This document shows positions 46,061 through 58,471 of a stretch of DNA of 64,000 nt, one piece after another. The stretch is from NCBI GenBank assembly GCA_025201375.1, contig JAIWZP010000051.1, forward strand, positions 1-64,000, written 5' to 3'. Below the pieces are notes generated by a model. That model saw only the letters and a list, made by a program, of their open reading frames with translations. It made no database searches and was not told the DNA's origin. This DNA is from Gongronella butleri. Lineage: Eukaryota > Mucoromycota > Mucoromycetes > Mucorales > Cunninghamellaceae. Made by a program: the position numbers and the translations under genes. Each line of letters begins with the position of its first letter. Within the stretch, counting starts at the first letter, position 1.

Positions 46061-49000
46061 GATTTAGGGAACGAGAGACACGAAACGAGAGAATGGATGG
46101 CAATTTAAAGATGGGAAAGGAAAAAAAGAAAAAAAAAAGTAATCTGAATAAAAAGAGAAGAGACAAAAGAAAGAGAGACAAAGAGAAAGAAAGAAGGGAA
46201 AAAAAAGCAGAGAGAGCTATAAATGTCAAAAAATCGACCTGCTTCACACACGCTCAAGCCCACACGCATAAAAAAAAAAAAGCACTCCTAAGCTACTCAA
46301 ACAAAAATTTGACCGTGCGGGCCAATGGGATGAAACGTCTTTTGAACGTTTAGCAGAGAAATCGCTGATGAAAAAACCCGTGTGTGATGACATTTAGGAA
46401 GCCCCATGACCATCTCATTGTCTCTTTGTGATGGCGCCCTTTCAACCTTCTCGCTTGCTCCCCCCTCCCACCTCCTCCCCCCAATTTCTTTTGCCTTTTT
46501 TGCCACTTCGTACGATCTTACTTCAACAGGAACCTTCTATGTAAAAAAAAAAAAAAAAAAAAAAAAAAGGCCATTTGCTTATTCGAGACAGGCAACAACA
46601 CGACGGCATGCCCCCCTTCGATCGTCAGGTAATCAAAGGGGGAAGGAAAACAATTGAGAGCTTATCATTGCGCACACGCGCATCCCATGGTGTGCTCTGT
46701 CCTCCCGATCTATTATGATAGGGAACGATCAGAATACACACACACAAAAAAAAAAAAAAGATGTCGCGAAACGGGATCTAAGTGTCTTTTTGCAGCCCCT
46801 GTCTATCAAAAATAAGAATTGGGGGGTGGAGAGGCGTTTGAAAGATGAAGGATGAGTGGGAAGTTGGGGAGAGGGGGGAGAGGGGGGCAGACGGAAGGGA
46901 AGATAGATTGAGAACGCGAATCAAGAAAAAAAAAACAGTTACACAAATGCATTGAGGCCCTTTTGCCAGCTTTATCCGAGGCAGCAGTGGTGGCAGGAAT
47001 GGCGTGATGGCCAGGTGGGCCATGTCTTGACATTAGGAGCGCGAGAAGTGCATGAACTTCACCTGGAAGCTACATTCACACTCCGCCACGTTAGTGTAAC
47101 CAGGGCATGAGATGGTGACACCGGCCAATCAGGAAGGACGCGAAACCCGTATTGTGGAATTGACCCATGAGCTTTTGAACGCATTTGGCTTGCATATTTC
47201 ATGAAAAGGAAACAAAAAATAATTCCAGAAAGCAAGCGCGCAACGCAAGATCAGAAGCGGGCATTGCTACACAATTTAGACTGTGCGACGATGCGCTTGG
47301 TGCCACCCAATTCACGGCTCACTCGTTTTTTTGTTGTATTTTGCTTTCTTTTTTGTCATTGCTACTCACATGAATGAAAAATAGCGCCAAAAAGTCGAGT
47401 AAAAGGTAAAACCGAGATGACAAATGGGGTAACCGCGCAAAGTCCGTGCTCACGCTGAGTTTTTACTCCTGCTCATCCCCATTCCCATGCCTCGTTCTGG
47501 GTTCTTGGATGTCGAGGACCCTTTGGCCCGGAACGCCATTTCACATATGGTAATCCATCTGTTTTTAGTGGATTCCTGTTGATCAGCCCGACGAAACAAA
47601 GAAAAAAAAGCAAGAGGAGACGACAAAAAAGAGAAAAATCGGTCGATTCTCCCAAAGAGCGCTAATTCTTTTTACCGGTGGGCTTGTTGCTTTGCCAATT
47701 CCCAATCCACGCGTGCTAGCGTGTCCATTTTGTGGCTCGCCCCCATTGCCCCTGTCCCACACGTTCGTCAATCATGCGTAGGAAATCCCAACCTTACTAA
47801 ATTGCGCGCGTCATACCTTGGGGAAAGCGTGCGTCCCTTTTTTTTTTGTTTTTCTTTCTATATTAACGTTTTGCTATGCTGATAGCAAAGTTCAAGAACC
47901 CTGGCCATGAATCTCTGCTTCGAATTTTTTTTCTCACCCATAGTCCTTGGAAGAAAAAAAGCAAGGCCCAATTGGGTTAGAATCTTTACGATACTCGTAA
48001 GGCTGGTTTCAGATGCCAGCGGGTGCCCAATCGTTGAGTGACGACGGCTGATTCCGAGGAGAAGGGTCATCATCGATTTTTTTTTTTGACAGGGCGTGGG
48101 TGAGAGCGAAAAAAAAAAAAAAATGAGTGGGGGATCAGACAAAATTGAGCGGAATCGGCTGTGGACGTGCGCCTGGCATCCCCGCGCCCCAGCCGGTGAC
48201 CGTGTCAAACGTCCTTTTTCGCGCCCCGCGACGACATGTATAAAAAAAATATTAAGGGACGGCAGTGCCACCTCGGGCATGCACGCGACACCATGACAAT
48301 GGCATCCAATGGACGCCACGCAGCCATCCGCTATCAATTGGGCTTGCTAGCAACACCTCTTCTTCCGCTTCTCTTGTCGCCGGCCCCAATGGCTTTAAAG
48401 TTGAAGATCGTGGAAGCTGCTTTCATTGGTTGAAAGCACCGTTTCAAATTTTAAGAGCAAAAGCGATTAGACTCGGCCGCTTTGCCCCTGCCTTTGAAAT
48501 GAAAAAAAGGGGAGATCCCCATCCGTCAATGCATACGCCCCCATGTACATCAATGGCTGCTCTGGTGTACCCATGCGATTTTTTTTTCTACTTTTGCCCT
48601 TTTCGATGCGAGGGCCCTGACTATTTAATGGATCCGCCAGCTGAGTAAAAGCACCGCGTCAAGGCCTAGATCATACCTTCTTATCCCTCTTCCTTTCCCC
48701 CCCAAAAAAAAAATCGCGTGAGAAACGCAATTGATCTCGGAGGATGGCAGAAATGACGAAAAAAAAAAAAAAGAAAACAGTTCCATCTGATAGAAAGGGG
48801 GCGCAATTTCATCTCAGAGGAAACAAATTGAAATCAGCGAAGATCAGGTGCCTTGATTGTTTGACCTGGCAAAAAAAGAGGGGGTATTTTCGCTGGGTTG
48901 CGGCCTTTGCCTATTTTCACCCTGTAGGAGGCAACCAAAAAAGAAAAAAAAAGAGAGCAAAGATAAGATAAGCTTGCCACAGCTGCAAAGCGGGGACGCC

Positions 49001-49107
49001 GAGTCGACGCTTCTCTCTTTTCTTATATTGTTCGCAAGGGCAATATAAAGGCGCGTCTTGACAATAACGCTTGTATTTATTTCATTTTGTCAATTTTCAG
49101 CTCTATT
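46061..49107. other. Intergenic, 3.0 kb
   Basis: Upstream of both the bHLH gene (minus) and the nickel permease (plus), so a long divergent control region. Purine-rich block at 46100-46215 next to the bHLH start and an A run at 46541-46567. No coding frame with recognisable motifs. No TACWGTA words noticed. Confidence 0.55.
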
Positions 49108-49414
49108 ATGTCGCAAGGAAAAATTCAGCAGCTTGCTCTCAGGCACCTTTCGGAGCACTCGTTCGTGTACAAGATCTTTTTCGGCCCTGATCCCCGGCGG
49201 ATCCGGCCAAAAGTGCTTGTTCTCCTCGCTTTTCTTTCTTTGGTCAACGTCATTGTATGGGTCGTGGCCATAATCGTGTATCGCCCTTATCCGTCCATGG
49301 TCGGTACTGGTGCCTTGGCCTACACGCTTGGGTTGCGGCATGCCGTTGATGCAGGTAAAATGGGAGAAATCCGGGGAAATGCATGCGCCCCGACATGTCG
49401 GAATCATAATTTCT

Positions 49415-49478
<64 letters not shown>

Positions 49479-50679
49479 GATCATATCTCTGCCATTGACA
49501 ATGTGACACGAAAGTTGCTCAATGATGGAAAACACCCAGTGTGCGTTGGCTTGTTCTTTTCGCTTGGTCACTCAACAATTGTGTTCATCATGTCGGTCAT
49601 TGTTGCAGCGACGGCCAATGCGGTGGCCAATGGCGTCGACGATTTCTCCAAGATTGGCGGCATCATTGGCACGTCCGTGTCCATTGGTTTCCTTACGCTC
49701 ATTGCCATCCTCAATATCATTGTCCTTGTTGGTGTTGTGCGCACATTAAGACGATTGAAGCGCGAGGGCGTCTACTCGGAGCTCAATATTGAAGAGTTCC
49801 TTGCCACGCGCGGCGGTGTCCTTGGCCGCTTCTTTTATCCTGTTTTCCGTTTTGTCAATGCCTCGTGGAAGATGTACCCGCTTGGTTTGCTCTTTGGTCT
49901 CGGATTTGACACGTCAACAGAGATCATTCTTCTCGGCATCACGGCCGTCCAGGGTGCCGCCGGCATGAACATGTGGCTCATCATCCTCTTACCATTGCTC
50001 TTCACCTCAGGTAAAAAAAAAAAAAAAGGTCAATCGTTGAATGAAAACGCGTGTTTTGCGTAAAATCATTTCAAGACGCGTGTTTTTTCGCGTCAAAGCG
50101 CGTCGTGTCGCGTGGAATTGTATCAAAAGCACGACGTGTCGCGTGGGATCACGTGGGATCGCCTCGGACCAAGCTCACGTCTCTTTTTTCTTTTTTTCTT
50201 TTTTTTTTTACGCAGGCATGGCTTTGATCGACTCGCTGGACGGCATCCTGATGTTATTCACGTACACGTGGGCATACGTCAACCCTGTGCGCAAATTGTA
50301 CTACAATCTGACCATCACGATGATCAGCATTGCCGTGGCGGTCGTCGTGGCGGTGATTGAGCTGTTTTCTCTGATTGGCGAGGAACTGGAACTGGAGAAT
50401 GGCTGGTGGGAGTTTTGGTACACGCTGGCCGATAGTTTCGAGTGGATTGGCATTGTCATTGTCGGCGCATTCATTGTCACTTGGATTGTTTCGGCGCTCA
50501 TCTACCGATGGTGCGGTTACAAGGATCTTGAGAAGGAATTCGACGACAAGGCTGCAGAAACCAAGCGCGAGGTCGAAAACCAAGACACCATGGAGCAGGG
50601 CAAACCGGAAATCCTTGAAAAAATTGAGGTGCCCATGCCGACCGAGGGCTCGGGCGCCCACAACGAAAAACAAGGTTAA
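49108..50679 (+). CDS. nic1: Nickel/cobalt permease (NiCoT family)
   Basis: High-affinity nickel importer at the plasma membrane, which would feed urease. 413 aa in three exons (49108-49354, 49480-50010, 50216-50679), sum in frame. The start at 49108 gives MSQGKIQQLALRHL; upstream CAATTTTCAG may be a 5' UTR acceptor. Signature motifs: RHAVDADHISAIDN (helix II, the HX4DH metal site, split by intron 1), LGHSTIVF, LGFDTSTE and LFTSGMALIDSLDG, with about eight helices. The last motif differs from the common AGMxLxDTxDG by Ser for Thr. The tail is charged and cytoplasmic. Intron 1 contains a 59-T run directly before the acceptor. Intron 2 is 205 bases and CGCGT-rich. Confidence 0.95.
49417..49475. 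repeat. Poly-T tract, 59 nt, in intron 1 of the nickel permease
   Basis: 59 consecutive T followed by ACAG and the second exon. It serves as, or replaces, the polypyrimidine tract of the intron. Confidence 0.9.
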
Positions 50680-53600
50680 AAGTAGCTGCATCCTTGTTCG
50701 TGCAATTTCAAGCGCTCCAACACGCACACACCCTCCATCCCAACACCTATTTGCTAGAATCGTATTTCATCTCATTGTCTTCTGTTTACCATCCATTCAT
50801 ATCTAAAGATGCCTTGCAACGCCATTGGCGTCCATTTTACCTTTTTTTTTTTGTTTGATAAGACACTGTGCACCGAGTCTCCGGTGAGCCTGACCGAGGG
50901 ACACACGACCACGCGTAATCGAGATGACACACAAGGCCCGCATTCTTCCTGTTTAGTCATTTTTTTTTCTTCGGGGGACATGAACAATGAAATTTTTAAG
51001 GTTTACGCATTTTGAATGGACCTCGGCCAATCAAGATTTCATGAACAATCCAAGTAGAAGAAGAGAAACTTTTGAATCGCGATAATTTCCCCATTTCTCG
51101 GGCTGGCCCCATTGACTCATATACATTTTTTTTTCTTTCTGGAGATACTAAAGTTACGAAAGCGCGGCAGAATCTGCAATTCATGGCAACAGGAATGCTT
51201 GGCCGCGGCACAGATACATCGTGCTGATACGTTATTATGGGGGGAGGGGATTCAGCGCCAGGTCCTCGCTTTCTCAAAGACAATTTCGAAAAAAAACAAA
51301 GAGTCACCTTAGTCATTCGTTAAATGTACAAGCCGCGAGAATGGGAAGGATGAACATCGCAAGGTGGTGCCTGTCCTCCCCCACCACCCCCCACTTGGCA
51401 ATGGGCGCAGCTGCGGGCACAAATGGTTAACAAGCTCGACCAATGATTCACAAAAAAAGGGTCCAATATACTCTGTTTGTCGGAGAGGGGGGGTCAAGCG
51501 ATTATTTGTGAGCAAGGCACATGAACGCAAGTAATGGTCCACTCCCCTTTTTTCTCTCTCTCTCTCTCCCCCCCCCCATTACATGGCTGTCCGCTGACCG
51601 CGGACCGCAACGATTCTAGGCATTCTCGGCCGATCAAATGTTTGCGGAACCATTCAGCCACCTATTGGTCACTGCCCCGCTTTTAGGTAATCTATTACAC
51701 AGCCAATTGAATGTCTTGGCAGATCTCCCCCCAGTAGCTCTACTTTCCTCGGTGCACCTCTAGATATACGGCTAGCCCCCTCTTTTTCAAGAAAAAAAGA
51801 ATAAAAGATCAGGGGCAAGAAGCAACATGAAACTCCGCTTAATACGAGTGGTACTTTTTTTCTGATCGTTGGTTAGAAAAGGGAGTTGCAAGCAACCCAG
51901 GAGTCTGGCTACGTTTTAAAAGAGATGTCAAAGGAAAATTGGACGCATTTGGGGGTTGACTCCCCACGTTGCTCGAAAAGTTAGCTCTCAATTGGTGACT
52001 TTATTGTGCAATCCACAGGACACAAAACGAAGCGCGTGTCACGTACGAAGAAGGACCGAGTAGACGACATAAAAACAAAGACTGCGAAAAAAAAATTATC
52101 AATCACAGTTTTGTCAACAACAAGCTTATTGTCGCCAACCTCTTAATTCACAGAAAACACCCAACAGTCACCCGAATGGCTGCAGAATAGTTTTGGCTGC
52201 ACATCAGCCCAAGCGGTGAAAGGCCAATGTATCAAAAATCGCCGTATCGCACAAATTTGCGATATCTGGCGTTACATGGAGTCGATCTTGGCCAGTGTAT
52301 CATGTGCGCGTGTTTTCCTTCACTGACTCACAGGGCCCGCAAGCCCAGAAGCAGTCCCACTCCGTTCTCCTTTTTGTTTTTGACCACTTATTGGAAAAAG
52401 AACGAAAATCGTGATTGCGCGCTACACGGTGGCCACAGAGCCTCGGGAGAGCGGGCTCATTCAAAAGAGAACAAGTAGATTCATTAATTCAAAGGACAAA
52501 TGCCCCTGTCAGTGGTGAATTCAGCGAAGCATTTGCAAAACACAAAAAAAAAACACCATCTGCAATTTTCTCGGCAAACACCCGATCGGCGTCCATTTTT
52601 TGTGGCACAGTACGCGACCAGCATCATGTGTTTATTGTGCGGTATGCATCGAACGTCTTACATGAATCGATGAATAGTCGCTACGCGCGATTTGGCCCAA
52701 AAATACAAAAATCGTCTCCAACACGGTCAATTTGTCGCCTGTAGAGCCTGGAAACGCGTCCAAACGTGAAATGGCCAGCAGCAAACTCGAGTAAAATTCA
52801 ACCTACAGCGTCTCCGGGTTATTGGGGGCGCGCTGCACGCACATCAGAAAACTGGTCGTTTTGAGGCCGCGAGGAAAATTTGAAAAAGTGTGTTCGCAGA
52901 ACGACACCAAAATTACACACACGAAGAACGCCATGGCGAAACCAACGAAAATGACAAAAAAGAGTGGAATCCAAAAGCTGGTTGACGAGCAATGAGCAAT
53001 TTTAGATTTAATTTCAAAGGCGAAATTCAAGGGAAATACGCGTAATAGGGCTGCGCCAGCGCTTCCACGAGCAAGAGAGAAGCTGATTGCATGAATTTGA
53101 TCAAGATCAGGCGCGTGTAACTCGACGCTTGACGCGATTTTTCACACGTCGAAAAATATATATAATTTTGAAACCGCATTAAAAAATGGCAAAAAGTCAC
53201 TTTTTTCGAAGATCACCAGTGTCTTCGTACACTTCAAGTCGTGTTCTTTCTGATAATATAACTTCAGGTCGCTGTGATCAGTTCTCATCGAGTAGGCTTT
53301 GGGGTCAAAAATTGCACATTTTCGCCTAAAACGCGAAAACCAGTCAATGTGACTTTTGTTTTTTATTGCGTTTCTACTGGTCAAACGTAGTGATTTACCC
53401 TGTGGTTGAATGGCACAGCGATCTGAGGACCAAAATTTTGCCGATTTCAAATCCTTGACTGCACCTCGGGAAAATTCGTCATTTTCAAAAATCGTCATTG
53501 CGCGCCATCTAGTGCTAACAGTGCCTTGAAAGTGGGCTCATTGGAACGAGAAATCTTGGAAGAATTTGCTCCAAGATTAAATTTATTTGCAGCTTGTACG

Positions 53601-55134
53601 TAAATTACGAACAAACGAACAAAATATGATAAAAACGTTTCAACTTTGATATCCTCGACAATCACCTTAGTGATCGCCAGTATTTTTTAACGGCCAGCAT
53701 GAGACCAACGCTACCCCAAACCATCTGCAGCAAGATTTTACGCCCAACACCATACGCGTCCATAGACGATATATAGGATCAAAGATGCCAAACTTTGCGC
53801 CCACCATTCACCTGGTCCAAATTTGAGGCCACATGGGCAGACTCATCGGAAAAGGAGTATAAATATTATCATGGCGTTGGCTATGGTGTACTGAGCGCGC
53901 TACATCTCGAGGAAAGCGCGCACAATGAGCATTCAGACGCGTCATAATGGAGATCGATTACAATGGAGCGCGTTTGACGCGTCTAAACAACCGGGTAAGC
54001 ATTGGAGGACGCGACGGGTTGATAATGCAGTTTTTCTCGATAAGCTCCCCTGTTTCACCTGGCAAAAGTGGCGCTTCATGGCTCAACCTAACGCCCAGTC
54101 GCAAGACCATTCTTTTTGATATAAAGTAAAAGGCAATGCTAACCGGAAATGCAGACATCAGTATAAAAAAAATGAAATCGCATTGGAGCAGGCAATTGTC
54201 GATTGCGTAAAACATGCCAGACCCCAAGTGAGCGACCTGTCGCCTCAGCCAATCAAAGTGCGCGAGCCGCGGTCCCTTTTTAGAGCCGTCCAGATTCAGG
54301 GGCAACCCCTCAATGCACCCCAGTAAACGGCGGCCCTTCAACCCGCCGATCTGCCTCCCCACACGGTTTTTGCTCTCCAAGAGTGGCATGGGTCATCTCT
54401 AATATCACAGTCGCATCTTGCATGCCCCTGTTGCAGCTCATCATGTATTCTCTTTCACAAAAATTAAAACAAAAAAAAAAACAAAGACAATGGCGCTACA
54501 ATCGCTGGTAAAGTCGCCTCCCTTCAGTATGCGCGCGCTTCTTTCATCCTTTGGAGAGCCAATGATCTACTATTTGCATCCAGCTCTGGCGTCCATTGCT
54601 TTTTTTGGCGCTAAAAAGACCCATTTTCCAAGCCGTCGCGGATGAACAGGGTATTTTTCAGGGATGGATGCGCCGTGAGAGGTGAGAAAGAAAGGGTAGA
54701 CAAGTCGGGAGGTGAAGCCCCCTTATTCACTTAGCGTTGAGCCGCTCCTATTTGCTTTTTTTTCAGTGTTGGCAAATCCGGGTCTCCTGACGACCTCTCG
54801 CCTTGTCTTTGTTTCTACCCTCTCCTTGGGCACTACACTCACATCCTTGCACACCGCAAAAGAACGTGCTCGCTCTCTTTTTTGTTTCAAAACCTGGTCT
54901 CCCTAATTTTTGTTTGTCTGCTTTGTCTTTTGCTCTCTGTATCTGCCTTTTCACACTCTCATTCACACACACCATTGGCTTTCCCCTTATTTCAGGGCGC
55001 CCTACTTTTCCCCATTGAATGAGATGAGGGCATGAATCGCTATCTTTTGTTTTCCTTTCTTTTATCGTTTTTTTCGTTTTTTCTTTCTTTTTTTGCTTTT
55101 TCTCCACGCCCCCAGCAAAGCTCAAAGCAAGACT
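50680..55134. other. Intergenic, 4.5 kb, with repeat R2
   Basis: No confident gene. Repeat R2 copy 2 lies at about 52870-53800. A 51-codon frame starting MALQSLVKSPPFSM (54490-54645) has a plausible ATG and a hydrophobic stretch but no support. CA- and CT-rich tracts near 54780-55115 precede the coiled-coil gene. Confidence 0.55.
52870..53800. repeat. Dispersed repeat family R2, copy 2
   Basis: Collinear with 12810-13700; shared anchors are listed there. The minus-strand frame at 53142-53498 keeps KFWSSDRCAIQ, matching KFRSSDRHAIQ in copy 1. No terminal repeats seen. Confidence 0.55.
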
Positions 55135-56128
55135 ATGTTACACGTCCAAGAATCGATACCCCATAGCAACAGCCTGATCATCTCGCAGTTCCTCGCATCG
55201 GCGCAAAACGCCGCATCCGTCACGATCCCTGCCAGCAGCGTCCCCGCATCGCTGCAAATGGTCCAGCCGCAATCCTCGCGCTCAACCAAGGTCATTGAGC
55301 AGCTGCAGGAGAAATGGGAGAGGATACAAAAGGAAGTCGCCACAACGCGATCCCATGTAAATCCAAAAAAAAAAAAAAACAAAAAAAAAAAAACAAACAT
55401 TTCATCTCATTTGGCTTTTTTTTTTTTGACCTGAAAAGGTTGAAAGCACGAAGCAGGCCAAAGAGCAATTTGAGCGGCAGAATGCGTATTTTATCGATTC
55501 GAACCGGCAGCATCGGCACCAAATCCAAGATTTGATGAGTATGTTGGAAACCAAGGAAACGACGCTGCAAAGCACGAAGCGTACGTCGATTAATATGGAA
55601 TCGCAGGTCAAGACGCTCAAGGACGAGGCGATGCAGTCGCGGCAGCAATTGGAAGCGCTGAGGCGTCAAGAGCAGACGCTGGGCAAGGAAAGGGACAGGG
55701 CTGTTGCGAAAAAGGAGCAATGGGAGCAGCACCACCACGTGCTCGAAATGTCGCTTACGCACCTTGAGACGCGGCTGACGCGTGAGGTTGGATCGCTCCG
55801 CGACCAATTGGCGCTGGTGCAGCAACGCGTCCAGGCCATGACGCGTACGCACGATCAGCTAATCCGCATGGCCGTCTCAACATTGAAATTCCAGTCGGCA
55901 GAGCGTACAACGCACTACCAAACCTTGTCTGTCGCCTATGAGCAGTTGCAGGATCACCAGCAGCATTGGCTCCGCCAAATCCAGGGCCGCATTATGGACC
56001 TGTCTGTCGCCATTCGCCAATCGGGCTCCACCACCGACGAATTCCACTTGGCCTTCAATCGCTGCCGCGGTGAGGTCCACGGCCTCATCAGCAAAATAAA
56101 GGCCTACACTGCCATCATGGTCGAATGA
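55135..56128 (+). CDS. Coiled-coil protein (She3-like at best)
   Basis: 303 aa in two exons (55135-55356, 55439-56128), in frame. Starts MLHVQESIPHSNSL. The N-terminal 55 residues are Ser/Ala/Gln-rich; from SSRSTKVIEQLQEKWERIQK onward it is nearly all charged heptad-type helix (QAKEQFERQNAYFIDSN, MLETKETTLQSTKR, LEALRRQEQTLGKERDRA) to a short C-terminal domain (FNRCRGEVHGLISKIKAYTA). The STKVIEQLQ start of the helix recalls the RNA-transport adaptor She3 of fungi. That resemblance is from memory and weak. No enzymatic motif, signal or membrane segment. Confidence 0.75.
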
Positions 56129-56957
56129 ACAAAAAACAAGAAAAGAAAAAAAAGCCAATTGGACACTCCCTTTTCCCCCAGCTTCAGCAAAAAAAAAATC
56201 TCCCCTTTTCACCTTCCGTCCACAAAAGCACCCCTTTGTCCTTTTTTTTGGCTTTTTTTCGCCCCAACCCTCTCGCTCTCCTTTTTAATTCCTCTCGCAA
56301 AGATGTGACGTAATAAACGATACCATGCTGTTTATATTTGTGACTTTCAACATAAAAGAAAGAGCGAAGGTGGGACATCCCGGAACAGCCGGGTTCTGCA
56401 AATTCTTTGGTGCCGTTGCGCTGGTCGCCGACCCTGGGATCTGATAAGATGCACAAGCTGGGTTTCAATCACAGGTGTCACCAAAGGCACGCAATCCCGC
56501 TCTAAATGCGGGCCCCCATGCGCCGTTCACCCAATTTCCAATGGCCACACAAACATCTCATCTTTGGCAAAGTCTCTGCTGATCACTTTTTTGCGCTTTG
56601 CGTGGCGCGCCAAGCCTGTGCGCGCGTGCGGGCCCAGCCACAAGATGAAGCAAATGCTCTTCTTTTTCATCTCGGAATAAAAAAGCATCTCTTTTCTGCC
56701 TTGATCTTCTCTACTTTCTTCTCTTTGATTAATCTTGACACACTAGCACGTGAGCTGTAGCGTTGATCGGTGGATGCTGCTTAGATCAAGTGACACAAGG
56801 CATTGGATCTGATACCGCTATTTTATAATTTTCGCTGGTCGCCCTTTTTTTTTTTTTTTTGTTGCGACCTTCCCTTTTCTCTTTTTCTCTTTTTCCGCCT
56901 CTTTTCGTTCCTTCTTTTTCTTTCCTTTAAAAAATTTGCCCCCGTGATTCTTTGTAG
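56129..56957. other. Intergenic, 829 bp
   Basis: Between two plus-strand genes. Long pyrimidine-rich stretch at 56840-56935 leading to TTTGTAG directly before the next ATG, compatible with a 5' UTR intron. Confidence 0.5.
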
Positions 56958-58471
56958 ATGGCCGATGCATCTCCAAGCAGTGGGTTTGATACAGCATTGC
57001 CATGGTACGATGTCTTGGTCGCGGCGACATTCATCGTGGTCGCAGGTAAGATGCAATTGGAGGCAAAGGCGGCGAAAAGGGCGCCTTGCGCGGCACGTTT
57101 TTGCTTATTTTTTTTTTTTTTTTTTTGAAAATCCATCCTAGCATCCATCAGCTTCAGTCTCGGGCTGAAATTAGAAAGTCAGCTCATTGTTGCAAGTATC
57201 CGGTGCGTGGTCCAGCTCACGTTGATGGTAGGTAGCGGATGGCACTACTTGCGTAGTCGCGTGGCCAAACCAGGATATTGCGCAACATCCCAACATTTTT
57301 TTTTTTCGTCACCAGGGCTTGCTTCTCGAAGATGTTTTTCGAATCAACAATATGTGGCTCGTGCTATTTGTGACGAGTAAGTCGCGGCGGGCATGGATGA
57401 TTCTACAAAGCGTCCGACGCGCGCGACATCTCATGCTTTTGTTTTCTTTTTTTTTTGACAAAATCAGTGGTTTTTATCTTCCTCGGGTCTTATGAAATTG
57501 TGTACAATCGCACAAGGCACACGTTCCGGGGCATTGTGAGTCGGGTGTGCCTTAAAAATGGTGGCGGGAAAGAGCGCATGCATTAAAAATCGAGAAAGGT
57601 TGTCGGCGGCTTTATTGACTGGGGCACCCTCTTTTTTTTTTCGCTAGTTCCCTCGGATGTTTAGCCTTTTGGTGTTTTCCACAATGTTGATTGGCCTGCT
57701 CGGCATTGTCCTTGCGCTGCGCATCACCCCTTTTTGGACCCCTACCAAATTCATCCCCATTGTTGGCATGCTGCTCGGTAATTCCATGGCCAGCGTCACC
57801 ATGGCGACAGACGTGTGCCTTGGTCAAGTCAAGTAAGCATCAACACGCCCGAATCAAGATGGAAGAAGACAAAGAAAGAAAGAAAGAATGGCTGATGATG
57901 ATTTTATTGTGGTTTTTGTGATTTTGCTAGTCAGCACGCGCCCATGCTGGACACGTACCTTGCCATGGGAGCTTCTCGCTTCGAGGCGACGCGTCCGTTG
58001 GCGGTCGAGACGATTCGCATGGCCCTGTTGCCAATCATTGCACAGACGAGCGTCATGGGCCTCGTCAACATTCCAGGCACCATGGTTGGGCTCTTGCTCT
58101 CTGGTGCCGACGTCCACGACTCTGTCATCTATCAGCAGGCACTCATGTTCATGATCGTCGCCAGCTGCACCTTGGGCTCCATCCTGTCCGTTGTGGTATG
58201 TGATAAAAAAAAAAAAGAGGAAGAGAGGGTCGCGCACAACTCTCATCCTTTTTTTTTCTTTTTATTTTCTCGCCACATGTAGACGTGCATGCGCGTCCTT
58301 GTGGACCATCGTCACCGGCTGCAGTGCAACCAAATCAAGCCCAATGAGTCCATTATCATTGTCACACACGTGAAAAACTGGATTAAAGAGTGGCGACAGC
58401 GCACTTGGCGCGTCACCAAGCGATATACCAAGCTCGTGCAGCATGACATTGAGTTGTCTGCCGTGCCATAA
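56958..58471 (+). CDS. UPF0014 membrane permease (FetB/ALS3-like)
   Basis: 313 aa in seven exons (56958-57045, 57142-57227, 57316-57376, 57468-57535, 57648-57832, 57931-58195, 58283-58471), sum in frame. Conserved family blocks: SISFSLGLKLESQLIVASIR with VVQLTLM (helix 2-3), EIVYNRTRHTFRGI, IPIVGMLLGNSMASVTMA, LDTYLAMGASRFEATRP, IRMALLPIIAQTSVMG and LVNIPGTMVGLLLSGADV. Bacterial members (FetB/YbbM) pair with an ATPase in iron export; plant ALS3/STAR2 act in aluminium tolerance. No partner ATPase lies in this window. The C-terminal 60 residues are a basic cytoplasmic extension. TTTGTAG abuts the ATG. Confidence 0.93.

Noticed and set aside
48236..48648. Overlapping open frames in the 3-kb spacer before the nickel permease
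   Set aside because: Mutually overlapping frames without motifs, interrupted by A and T runs; no exon structure that makes sense.
54490..54645. 51-codon gene starting MALQSLVKSPPFSM
   Set aside because: Plausible ATG and a hydrophobic stretch, but no recognisable domain, no clear splice partner and no conservation to lean on.
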